64,000 bases of DNA from Lentinus brumalis (Eukaryota; Basidiomycota; Agaricomycetes; Polyporales; Polyporaceae): NCBI GenBank assembly GCA_001792895.1, contig MARA01000010.1, positions 930,001 to 994,000 on the forward strand, given 5' to 3'. Under the pieces are notes generated by a model. That model did no database searches, was not told where the DNA came from, and saw nothing but the letters and a program-made list of their open reading frames with translations. Position 1 is the first letter of the stretch. The number at the start of each line of letters is the position of its first letter. This document shows, piece by piece, positions 1-10,176 of this stretch. Both the position numbers and the translations under genes were made by a program.

Positions 1-3000
1 ATGTCGTGCGAGGCGCGCGATACAGTGCGTCTACATTGACATGTGGAAGTGGCTCATCGGAATGCACTGCGAATGCCTGTCAGCGGCCGTGATTAGTTGA
101 CGGAATGTATATTTACTGACCTAGACGGACGAGCTCGTCCTTAGCGGCAGCCTTCGGTTGAGGTGGTCGGGATGCAACGGGAGCTGGCACTTCTTTCGCT
201 GGTATCGATACTTCCTCTTGCAATCGAACCGCAATGTCGGTCGTCTTCTCCGCTTTAGTAACCTCGACTTCCTCCTCCTCCTCGAGCAGAGCAGGGTCTG
301 GAGCAGCATCTTGCTTGAGCGTCCCAGCTGGCGATGGCACAGGCGTTCGCTCCTCCGCAAGGGGTGGCATGATGAACGCAGAGTACTTCTCATAGCTCGA
401 CTTGCGCTTCTCCAGCGGTGGAGCACTGACAGTGCTCGGTCTACTCGTCCCGCTGGCTCCGTTAACTGCAGCCCCATTCGATCCGCCAGTGCGCGGACCC
501 CAGTTCGACACCAGGTTCTTCACGCTCGGCGGGGTATACTCTTCCTCTTCTTCCGGAGCATTATCAGCGTGAGATGTACCGAGCGAGGATGGTGGGGATG
601 GGCTCTTGACCTCTGAGGGCGAATCAACAACGGGCGAAGAAGGCGGGCGCTGCAGCGCCTCCGTGAAGACCTGCGCGACATCCATGACCGTCGCGCGATT
701 CCCGGTACTGGGTATACGTGTGTGTCTTGCCGGACTCGACGGCGGCTTCTGAGCCTTGCTCCCAGGAGGAGATACGGATGGACTGCGTGCAGCAGGCGGC
801 GCTGCAAGCGAGCTTGTTGGGCTCGTCTTCGCAGAGGTCACAGGAGCGGTGGGCGCCTGTACTTCCAGGGTGTCCAAAGTGGGCTTTGGGGGTATCGCGG
901 ACCTGCCAGTTGAGGAGACAGAGCGGCCGTTGGTAGACGGAGGTGATGGGTATTGTGATGTGGGCGAAGTTGTCCGAACAGGGGTAACTGTTGGCGGCGG
1001 GGTGAGCGAAGGTGCGGAACGCTCGGGGTCTGCCCGGAGACCGGACGGCGGCATTGCCATGGTGTCATGCCTGACAGGAGACCCCTCCCGGATCGCGGTT
1101 AGTTTGGATGCGCTTGAGGAGGCCGGCGCGCTCTTGCCCTTGCGCGGCTTCTTAGCACGTTCCTTGGTAGGCTGCGTGCGGAAATGAAGACCGCCGAGTC
1201 AGCCACAGGTCCCGTCGCAAGGGCAGAGGTAGCACCGCGAAAGCAAAGCAAAGCAGAAATGTGAATTGCTACCCCAAGGACCAACAAATATGTTACCAGA
1301 ATGAACGTACATGACTGAGCGGTTTGCCCGAGGTGCCCTCGGGAAGTCCCGCTGCGCCCCGCTCCTGCACCAAACCGCCACTGGTCGTCCGAGTCCGTAC
1401 GCGCATCCCAAGCTCGTCCACATCTCCCGTGCGATGGGTCTGCAGAGGTGGAGATGGCTCGTCGCCTGTCTTCGTCGGCTGGATGTAAGTGACGACCGTC
1501 TTCGCAGAGCCGAGCTTTGGTCCGTTGTAGGCGCTCTCGCTGACAAACGAAAACCCTCCGACGGAGTCTCCAGTCTTCATTGTCGGTAAGAGAGGCAGCG
1601 ACGTCTTGGACCTTAACACGGGTCCCGTACTATCGCGTTTCAGCGGTACACTGTACGAGGACGCGGTCGGTGATGTCTGCGCAGGGTCCACGGTGAACGA
1701 CTTCCGCAGCGGCATCGGTTTCGGAGAGATCATTGGGGGAGGTGTCGATACACCATCCCCCGTGTGATGCCAGCGATCGAGCACTGAACTCTGCCGTCGT
1801 CCTGGGGTGTGCGTCTTGTCCGGGGTTGGGGACCCCTCGGGTGAGGTGACTGTGACAGTCTTCTCCACCATGTTCTTCACGAAACCGCGACCCTGCAGCC
1901 GACTGAGACTGGGCGTGGGCTCCTTTGCAGGAGGCGGCCTGAGAAATGCCGGCGAGGCGTTATGAGATGGTGGCATCTGCGGGCTGCCGAAGGACGGTCG
2001 GGGGTTGGGCTGGATGGGACGGGCGAGGCCAGGTAATGGTTTCGGTGAGACTGATGGTGGAGGTGGAGTATGGAACGCAGCGGAGGAAGGACGAGGGGCC
2101 GGAGATTTAGAGCCCGAACTAGTAGTGCGAGGTGTAATCGGACGAATGATGGTAGGGCTCGGGGAATGTGCGAGGGGTCGGGTTACCAGGTCCACCTTGG
2201 GCTTCGTCGGAAACGTTTCCGCAGGCGCGACTGGCTTGAGTGGGGCGACACCTGTGGGTGTACTCATGGTGCGCTGTCGGATGGCAGCCTGAGAGGAGTC
2301 TGTAGTGCTGGGTCTGATCTCGCGATCGCGTCCCTGCGCCTTCTCCACCGCTGCACGCACACTTGGCGCCGTTGTCGGCGTGCTTATGCGACGGTCCCTC
2401 TGCGAGGCTACACTGGACGAGGGCGAAGATCTCGTTTCCTCCTCCCGAATGGCACGAGCCACGGCCGATGCACTCCCATGTCCGGTCATGCCAGGCATAG
2501 CCACTCCGCCGCGACCGAAGACTGGGTGAGGGGCGGATATATTGGTACGTTGCTCAAATTGCGTGGGATCGTGTGCATCTTGTTGTGGGGCATGCCTGGT
2601 GAGCCTTGGTCCTGTGGCACGACCGCCCATAAAGGCTGCGAGGGATATTGGAGAGGAGGGGCGCTTGCTGGGTGCAGCCGCAGGGCCTGGTGCTGGTGCC
2701 GTAGTAGGTGCAGGAGAGCGATTGGGTGCTCTAGCGACCGCATCTTCGCCCATGAGTTTCCGCAGTGCATCATCCTGGTTTCTCTGCTTGTTCGTCGCTG
2801 TCAATGGCTCGTCTGGGACCACGGATCGGTCGTCGGCCTTGATTGCTGCGGCAATCCCGCTTTGGGCTACGGAGGACATAGAACCTCAGGCACTCAGATG
2901 CTTCAGCAGAGACGTTTGACTCACACAAATCGATGCTGTTAGTTCTGCTACCAAGATTCGTACTCCTCCGCATCCGAGCCTGTCTCGAGGCAGCGATTTC

Positions 3001-3156
3001 CGCCTCGAGCCTTCGAGTCTCCGCATCCTCATCCTCATCCACCTGCTTCTGCATAGCCTTGATCTTGCTCGTCCATTCCGCAAGCGACGCGTCCGGCTTG
3101 GCTGGTATACTCGTCGTGCTTCGACGAGCGGCGCTTGAAGGGCGAGGAACGTCCAT
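1..3156 (-). CDS. DUF4045-type, probably gelsolin/villin-like protein (N-terminal part; gene continues past the left edge)
   Basis: Four exons are visible: 3156-2925, 2866-1311, 1171-121 and 66-1; introns have GT and AG ends and all phases agree. The N-terminus has a helical, charged block (SLAEWTSKIKAMQKQVDEDE, then residues of the type RRLEAEIAASRQARMRR) that resembles the start of DUF4045. In fungi this domain precedes gelsolin/villin repeats that bind, cap or sever actin. About 800 residues of low-complexity Pro/Ser/Thr-rich sequence follow. The last exon seen reads VHSDEPLPHVNVDALYRAP, a more ordered sequence consistent with the approach to the folded C-terminal domains outside the window. 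Family assignment is from memory of the motif; the gelsolin part is inferred, not seen. The start at 3156 is the first ATG of the open exon; an upstream non-coding or coding exon cannot be excluded. Confidence 0.7.
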
Positions 3157-4029
3157 CGCGGTCGGTCGCGTACAGAGAATTGACTTCAGCGAGATCAGTC
3201 CGCAGCGAATCGTGAAAAGCAGAAAGTCTCAAATATGCATCAAGTCGATAAGTGTCGCCAGTGGTATCTGGGAGTCAAAGTCGTGAGCACTGAGGTCGAG
3301 GCGCGTCGTGTGGTGGGTGGCACTGGAAGGAGGAAAGGCGCGTGGCTATCTCCGAGTCCCAGGACTCTAGACGCAAATGTTGACCTTCTTGGCTTCACCC
3401 CATACCATGTCTTTTGTCATCTCTTCCATGTCTGCGAGATTCAAAGCCTTGCGGAATCGCACCGACTGGATAAGAACTAGGATGTCGAAATGCTGTTCTT
3501 CATGTCATGTACGGCGCGCGAAATGTGGCAGCCGCTACGACGCAGTTTGGTGTCGCAAGCCCGTCGATCGAGAAGACAACCGAGGCCGTGGGGTTGGGAG
3601 GTCAGGTAGTGACATCGGAAAGCACGTCTACTACTAGGGCCTTTGCGGACTGCTGCCTACTGCTGCCCTTGCGGTTGGTACATGTCCTCGGAAATAGGAC
3701 ATAGCGCATCTGCGAACCAGCTTCAATCAAGGTGTCGGTGAAGAGAACAGCATGTGCTGGAGATAGAGGGTTCAAAAGGACCGGCGGAAGACTCGGCCGA
3801 CCGCACACGGACTTACCTGTCGGTTTCAGGTGAGATGCACGCGATTTCTGGCAACATGGCGTGTCGTAGCGTGAACATCCATTGCCTGCCAATATGACAT
3901 GACACCCCACCCCGAATCTTCGGGTGAGTGTGTATCGCTATCCCTCTCCAGATATATAAACCTCGCAACTCGCAACGGCTTTGAAGCATATATCTGCATT
4001 GCCAGTCCTTCATCCCATAGACACCTGCC
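3157..4029. other. Intergenic region between two divergent genes
   Basis: No convincing gene is visible. The stretch separates the DUF4045 gene (minus) from the glycosyltransferase gene (plus), so it should hold both promoters. A TATA-like box for the plus-strand gene lies at its right end; none is obvious for the minus-strand gene. Confidence 0.6.
3951..3960 (+). promoter_or_regulatory. TATA-like box of the UDP-glycosyltransferase gene
   Basis: The sequence gatatataaa lies about 70 nt before the start codon at 4030, a usual spacing for a TATA box in a fungal gene with a short 5' leader. It is the only strong TATA match in the upstream region. Confidence 0.5.
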
Positions 4030-6136
4030 ATGACACCTTCACTCGTCGAAAGACATGTCGTCATATTCACGGCTGAAGCCTGGGGTATGTTGCAGTGGTT
4101 TCTTGGCGGGACGAGAGCTCATCGTTTCCCTTGCAGGTCACTATCGCCCAATGATCGCCCTCGCGGCACGTCTGGTGAAGATGAGACCCTTGGTCATCAC
4201 AATGTTCACTACTTTCGGGTTGCACGAACGAGCCAAGGCCGAGCTGTCGCGGAACTTCGAGCACGGCGAGGAGGCATCTGCTCAACGAGTCAGGTAAGAT
4301 TCGTCAGGAGCGTGTCTCTCCTTTCGCCTTGTGTTGAGCCGCGTTACAGGCTCGTTGCGCTTGGAGAGGTCGAGTTGCTGCGCTCCGACGCAGTCGATCA
4401 GGCGTTCACCGCGGCGTGGAAGCAACTCGTGGCCGAGGAACCGATTGCATGCGCCTCGAACGGGGAGCACTTCCCCGCCATCATCAGACCAAGAGCTATC
4501 ATCTTGGACGTAAGCATCGCTTGCGGTATCCATGTTGGCAACTCTCCGAGGCTTATACATCCTGCTCCGTAGATATCGCACGGCAAGCTTTCCGGAGATG
4601 TGCGGGGTCTCAGCGGGTGCGATGTCAAGATATACACGTTCTTTCCCGTTCAGCTCTGCGCTCTCTGGCGTATGTTTGGGCCGGAGCACCTTGGCGGCAG
4701 AGGCAACCTGCGCCTAAAGAGCCAAGAAGAGGCCACACGCTCGGGCAGACCCTTTGACGAGGTCAGGGTAGAGGTACGACCAACCCAATTCGCGTGCGAA
4801 CGTCCTTTCAAGAGCATGAATGGGAACACAGTTGTGGTGTAGACTCAGTGAGGAGGTGAATTATGTGCCTGGTCTGCCTCCCATCTATGACCATGAGCTG
4901 TTTCCGCAAGAGGTGAGTTTGTGCCGCCACTGGGAGGCGGCAGGTATTCATTGCTGTAACGACAGACCTTCAAACCAAGTGCACTAGAGGCCGAGTTGTT
5001 CACCCATTGGTACGAGTAAGTACAAAGAAACTCGTCTTTGACTATCCCAATTGATTGGCACACAGAACGCTGACCGTCACAGATGGCATCGTGGTGCTGA
5101 CTACCGAGTCCTATGAGCGCGCAGCCGTCGCAGCTTTGCGGAAGTGGTACAGCGACATGGAGAAGTCCGCGTACATCGTCGGCTTGCCCCTGGCCCACGG
5201 TTCGCATGCTTCGTCTGGAGAGAAGATTCAATCCAAGGAAGCTGGCCAGATTGAGACGTTCCTCGACGACGCGTTGAAGACGTCGGGCGAGAAGTCGTTG
5301 CTCTACGTGAGCCACCACTTTCTCGTCGAGGAAATGTACCCGCTTTGCTCACTGCATGATTGCCTGCAGATCTCTTTCGGGTCCCTCTACTGGCCCATGA
5401 ACGACGACTCTGAGAAGCTGTGGGCTTTCCTAGACGTTGTGATGGAACGGAACCTTCACTTTGTGAGTCTGTGATTGTTCCACCGTATTCCCGCCATATC
5501 CATGGCCGATCCTTTGCATGAACAGATAATGACACATGCGTCGCCGTTTGCCCACGTACCGGACGCTGTCAAGGATAAGGTACAAGCGTACGGCAAAGGC
5601 ATCCTGTCTCCGTGGGCCCCTCAGCAACTCATCCTCGGTCATCCAGTAAGTCTGAGCGTCACCCTCGGTGGGACCACATACTCACCCGCATCACAGGTGA
5701 TGGGCTGGTTTGTCGCTCACGGCGGCCAGAACAGCGTCCAAGAGTCGATTGCGGCTGGTGTCCCTCAGTGCGTAGTGCCTCCGCTTTTCATGCTCCTCTG
5801 TGACTCGTCTGACTCGTTCTCAGAATCATGTGGCCCTTCGGCGTGGACCAGCCATGCAATGCCATCCACCTCACAGACAATCTCGATGTCGCTTACGAGC
5901 TTATGGAGGTGCGCAGCGGCCTCGGCTTGAAGCCCGTCTACCGCAATGGGAAGGTGCCTGTGGGCACCATCGAGGCTCTGAAGGACGAGGCACGAGACAC
6001 CCTCAGCAAGGCCTTCGGAGAGGATGGTGCGCAGAAACGTGCGAAGCTGCTCGAGCTGAGACAAGCTATCCTCGCGGAGCACGAGGATGGAGGACACGCG
6101 AAGAGGGACTTGGAGGCATTGGCGAACAGCTTTTAG
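4030..6136 (+). CDS. UDP-glycosyltransferase (GT1-like, fungal)
   Basis: Transfers a sugar from a UDP-sugar to a small acceptor; the acceptor cannot be told from sequence. Eleven exons: 4030-4084, 4137-4293, 4350-4509, 4573-4773, about 4853-4912, 4966-5015, 5066-5306, 5370-5462, 5526-5645, 5697-5767, 5824-6136. They sum to 1521 nt (506 aa), a normal length for the family. The N-terminal half begins HVVIFTAEAWGHYRPM, the acceptor-domain start with the usual conserved His. The C-terminal half has ISFGSLYWP, then WAPQQLILGHP and GWFVAHGGQNS, then PFGVDQP. These match the donor-binding signature (W..Q..L..H...F..H.G.NS...E, then D.Q). The position before the Asn is Gln rather than the Trp of plant enzymes. 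The 4774-4852 intron is the least certain: its acceptor could also lie at 4855. No signal peptide or membrane anchor is seen, so a cytosolic enzyme is likely. Confidence 0.9.
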
Positions 6137-6512
6137 TCTGCTGATCCGCTCCCGGTTCTCGGACGCTGAGCACTGAGTACATCCTGACTAAGTACGCAAT
6201 ACAATAAGGTATATCGCAGCAACCGCTTCAAACACGCGGCGCACTCGTCGGAGGCCCTACCTGCAGAGGAGAAGTATACTGTTTGGCAGCAAGCTGCCCA
6301 CTACATACCACGGCCCGTCTCCTCGCAACGTCACTCAAGAACCGCCTCGTGCACTAGAAAAGCGCGGCGCAGCCCCTTCAAGGCAAATATTATTCCGATA
6401 GCAACAACGATACCACAACACGATAGCAAATCGACATCAATGAGAGTAACTGGTTCAAAACATCGTGGCGACAGGCCAATGCGGCTTTGCCAGTTCATTT
6501 GTCCTGCAGAAT
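6137..6512. other. 3' to 3' intergenic gap
   Basis: This stretch lies between the stop of the glycosyltransferase gene and the stop of the small mitochondrial-protein gene. It should contain both 3' ends. AATAAT- and ACAATA-like A-rich runs are present, but no specific signal stands out. Confidence 0.5.
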
Positions 6513-7062
6513 TTAGGTGAGAGCACTCCCCATGGGATACTTGAGTAGCCTCACCTCACTCTCTTCCTTGCCGGGCTTGCGCGACAGGCGAGCTCCCCAT
6601 CGCTCGCTCAGGTCGGCCCGCTTCTGGAGCGCAACGTCTTTGGCAGTCGCAGCTGCCTCGCTCATCTTGTCGCGAGCGACCTCTCTCTTCTCCGCGACGG
6701 CGGCCTTGGTGTCGATGTAGCGGTCCTTCGCCGCCCTGACCCCGTCGACCATGGTCTTAGCTCCAGAGAAGTGGTAGTATCCGTACCCTGTGTGCCATGC
6801 AGAGGTCAGTCATCACAGGTGAACATCGGGGGCATGAGTTACAGCAAGCACTGGTCGCGCACTCACCAACGAGAGCCACAGCAGTAACGCCGCCCACCCC
6901 ACCGACGAAGTAAGGGAGCATTGCGCGGCTCTGAGTAGACGACGGAGTGTTTGCCGATATCTGAGAGTAGTGACGTGGAATGGTCCTTCCTGTAGTCATG
7001 TATGGACGTAGGGTGAGTGAACGGCAAGCGAGGCGACTCGGAGTGAAGGAGTGGTTCAACAT
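6513..7062 (-). CDS. Small mitochondrial membrane protein of unknown function
   Basis: Two exons, 7062-6867 and 6787-6513, encode 156 aa; the intron has clean GTGAGT and CAG ends. The first ~45 residues are rich in Arg, Ser and Thr and lack acidic residues (for example SRLACRSLTLRPY, then TIPRHYSQ), as in a mitochondrial targeting peptide. One hydrophobic segment follows (MLPYFVGGVGGVTAVALV). After it comes a long charged helix with repeated Ala/Lys/Glu patterns (AKDRYIDTKAAVAEKREVAR). This layout suggests an inner-membrane protein with a coiled-coil tail. Similar short proteins occur across Agaricomycetes without an assigned role. No function is claimed. Confidence 0.75.
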
Positions 7063-7593
7063 GGGAGAGCGGAGCGGTGCACGACGGTGGGACGAGTCGG
7101 AGTCTAGTCTACTTAAGCGATACCTTTGACGGTCCCTTGGCCTCGTTGTCTCCGCCAGAAAGGAAGCAGGAGCCCTCGACATGACCAGGGAATGAGCGGA
7201 ACCTATGTAGGGTCGCAGTGCCGGCGCCGAGGGTACGCGCACCTACTACATGAGCGTCTGTACTCAGGAAGCTTCGATCACATTACTCGACTGCTCTGCT
7301 CAATGCCTGGCACGTCTATATGCGCCCCTGAAGCTCCGAAACAGTCTGTCTTGGCCGCGCAGGTCAGAGTCTGAGTAGATGTCTTCAGCAGTCCTCTCCG
7401 GGGTAGCGAGTCCGAGTAAGTACTTAGTGCGAACACAGCCACTGCCGAACCCACGCCTCGATCGATCGAAACGCTCCTCCTGCCTTGATTGAATCCTCTA
7501 CTTATTGCCCTCAGTCTCGCGTACATGCCCGTTTACAGGCAAGTGCCACGAGCAGTGCCGAGTACTTGTTAGCTTGATTGACGATAGGCACAG
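7063..7593. other. Divergent promoter region
   Basis: This is the shared upstream region of the minus-strand mitochondrial-protein gene and the plus-strand HET gene. No gene, repeat or strong TATA box is visible. Confidence 0.5.
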
Positions 7594-8430
7594 ATGTGGC
7601 TTCTCGACGCGGCGACATTTGTTCTCTGCTCGGTTCACGATCCATCGCGATACCGGTATGCCGCTCTGTCGCACGTGTGGGATGCACGCGGTGAACCGTC
7701 CTTTCAGGTGCTGTATAATTATTCTTATTCGCCGAATACATGCCTAACTTCTGCGATACAGGATATTCATGCTCTGCATGCGGAGATTGGGCGCACATTG
7801 GGCAGCGACCCCGACGAGGAGCAGGTCCAGGCGTATTTGGAGGGCCATGACCAGCGTATCTTCTGGTCGAAGATTGTCGGAGCCTGTGCATTTGCACGGA
7901 CCCATGGCTACCAGTACATCTGGATCGACACGTGCTGCATAAACAAAATGAGCAGCGCCGAACTCTCGGAGGCGGTCAACTCCATGTTCGAGTGGTACGC
8001 CCAAGCCAGCGTATGCTATGCGTACCTCCATGATGTTCCGGACAACGAGCATCCTTCCGTGGAGAGGTCCAAGTTCCGTTCAAGCAAGTGGTTCAAACGA
8101 GGTTGGACTCTACAGGAGCTGGTTGCGCCGCTCTCAGTCGTCTTCCTCTCCAAGAACTGGACCGTGCTCGGCACGAAGCAAGTCCATGCGCGCGTCATTG
8201 AAGAGATCACGCACATTAGTCGAGCTGTCCTAACCCATGACGAGTCTCTCGACTCCGTCAGTGTCGCCGAGCGGATGTACTGGGCTTCGGAGCGGCAAAC
8301 TACCCGGATAGAAGACGAAGCATACTCACTCTTGGGGATCTTCGGCATTCACATGCCCACAATCTATGGCGAAGGAAAACAGGCGTTTATCAGGCTCCAG
8401 GAGGAGATCCTACGCCGCATTCCAGAGTAA
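7594..8430 (+). pseudogene. HET-domain gene, 5' half (interrupted by the KDZ transposon)
   Basis: HET-domain proteins trigger incompatibility cell death when unlike fungal hyphae fuse. Exons 7594-7707 and 7762-8430 would give a 260-aa product. The family hallmarks are in order: start MWLLD; RYAALSHVWD; YIWIDTCCIN with SVCYAYLHDV; WFKRGWTLQELVAP; and YSLLGIFGIHMPTIYGEGK. The reading frame should continue through a conserved IPDQSLFAWG-like block. Instead it meets the transposon after ATTCCAGA and stops two codons later at TAA (8428-8430), the stop being supplied by the element. The remainder of the gene is at 25769-27769. The HET core itself is intact, so a truncated but folded HET protein could still be made; that is inference. 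The 7708-7761 intron is in frame and without stops, so its removal is likely from the homologous junction but not certain. Confidence 0.88.
8419..8426. repeat. Left 8-bp target-site duplication
   Basis: ATTCCAGA lies directly before the left end of the element and is repeated exactly at 25761-25768, directly after the right end. The base before each copy is also C by position, so 9 bp match. The inverted ends align without a gap only if 8 bp are counted as the duplication. Confidence 0.88.
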
Positions 8431-8486
8431 TACTTCAGTATGGAGGATGCATCTTTTAGGATGCACCACCAAGCCAAGGGTGCATC
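8427..8486 (+). repeat. Left terminal inverted repeat of the KDZ element
   Basis: Matches the reverse complement of 25701-25760 without gaps. The best blocks are CTTCAGTA, GGATGCATCTTT and the segment CACCAAGCCAAGG. GGATGCA or its complement recurs here and just inside (8444, 8459, 8480, 8500), which suggests repeated transposase-binding sites. Confidence 0.85.
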
Positions 8487-8830
8487 CGGCCCATAGGCGT
8501 GCATCCAGACAGACGCCCCGAGCACAGCCACAGGCGCCCAGGGAGCCACGGAGGTTTCAATGGGATGCAGTCTCCCCACGCCCACCTGCGGAGCTCCGCG
8601 GTTGGTGACATCGGCACGCTGGACTTGGGGGTTCAACACTACGCCCTGGGTCTCATTGCGGTCACGCTAGGTTTACGGAGAGACGAGCTCCCAGCCTCGC
8701 ACCATTCCCTTCTCTTCCATACTTACATAGTATCTACTTGCTGAGCCGGGACAAGGCGTCGGACCCTCTCCGAACATGAAAGTGGGGCTAAGGTCGGTAT
8801 CCGCGACACCTCGCCGATCAACGGACGCGG

Positions 8831-8981
8831 GGTTACAGCAACACAGATGAGCTTCAAGCCAGCAAGTACTCGCAGCCCGCTAAGTATTCAAGCCGATGAA
8901 CGGGCACGAGGGTACAGCAACATAGATGAACTTCAAGCCGGCATACTACGCAAGTACTACCAGCCCGGTAAGTATATAAGT
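8831..8981. repeat. Degenerate tandem repeat, two ~75-bp units
   Basis: The units are 8831-8909 and 8910-8981. Each begins g(g)tacagcaaca.agatga.cttcaagcc and carries an aagtact run followed by cagccc(g)c and taagtat. They differ by several substitutions and a small length change. Confidence 0.7.
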
Positions 8982-9131
8982 AACCCCGCTCCTGCATGAC
9001 TCTGCTTGAAGGACAGAACAATGGAGCCGTTGTGCAAGAGTCGGATCTTCGTTGCAGTGAGTTAGGCGCATGGAATTTGAGGTACAACCTGGGCTCACGC
9101 GTCCGCGGTTGTCCGACATCCGTAACGAGGA

Positions 9132-9287
9132 CTAAGTATGATTCTATGTCAACGCAGCGACATACGTTCGTGACATTTCGAGTTGACTGACAGACTCCGG
9201 CGCAGGCTTCTAAGTATGATTCTATGTCAACGCAGCGACATACGTTCGTGACATTTCGAGTCGACTGACAGACTCCGGCGCCGGCTT
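9132..9287. repeat. Near-perfect tandem duplication, two 78-bp units
   Basis: The units 9132-9209 and 9210-9287 both start CTAAGTATGATTCTATGTCA and end ACTCCGGCGC/GCCGGCTT. I see only two base differences (ttgac/tcgac and gcagg/gccgg), so the duplication is recent. It sits in the left subterminal region of the KDZ element. Confidence 0.88.
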
Positions 9288-10176
9288 ACCCGATGCTACT
9301 TCAAGCTGGACCGACATAGCACCTATCATGACATCAACATGGAGCCGTGGTGCAAGAATCGGTGTCGGGTCTCCATTCAAGTGAGTTCGGCACATAGAAC
9401 CCGAGGTGCTTCTGATGTGAGTACGCCGGCTACCGAATACTATGATTCCCTATGGGCGCACTCATGCCGCGTGAGATTGCCTACTACCAGGTCCATTCAG
9501 ATACTCCTCGCCGTGACGGGGGATTCCATTTGAGTGAACTGTTCGCAAGTCTGCCAGGGCTACCACAACTATCGGGGGCTCTCAACTCATATGACCCTCC
9601 CCTTTGAAATTGCAACAAGACGTCTCCGGATTCTGACCGCGTTACGACACGGTATGCGTAAGGGCACGAGACTAAGTGTACTACAGAGCTGGTTCGTGGG
9701 ATCTTGACACGAGCGGTACCAGATCAATATCATCGCCCGAGCTACTTATTCCCGCGGCGGTAAGAGTACATGCTAGCAGCTCGGCGAACACGTCTGACGG
9801 ATTATGCGGCACTCACCCATCATTGTATGGGGAGAATACGATACCAGACTTGCTCACGATATTGCGACACGAGCCGAACTGCATAGCAGTCGTGAACGAC
9901 GAGTTGCCGCTTGACATGTTACCGGGGCCGAGCGACCGCTGTCAATAAATGCATGACGCCGAATCACAGCCCATCGAAATCGCGTGCTAGCTAGTAGCGA
10001 GTAGAAGTACGGCTTGAAGCACAGCTGTCTCTGATTGGTAGACGGCATTGATATGATACATCATGACAAGCTACGTCGCTCAGCATATACCTACATTGGC
10101 GCCACCATGGGAGTGCCAGCGCGATCATTGCTACCGAGGGCCCATACCCACATTGCTTCTGTCTGCTCACATCACG

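Larger units (their letters stand above)
8487..10176. other. Left non-coding arm of the KDZ element with subterminal repeats
   Basis: No supported gene. The arm holds the two repeat arrays listed separately and a scattering of aagta/tactt motifs. Two further related segments start near 9016 and 9338; both contain ATGGAGCCGT, then GTGCAAGA and a diverged continuation. Such arms usually hold transposase-binding repeats and promoter sequence. Confidence 0.6.
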
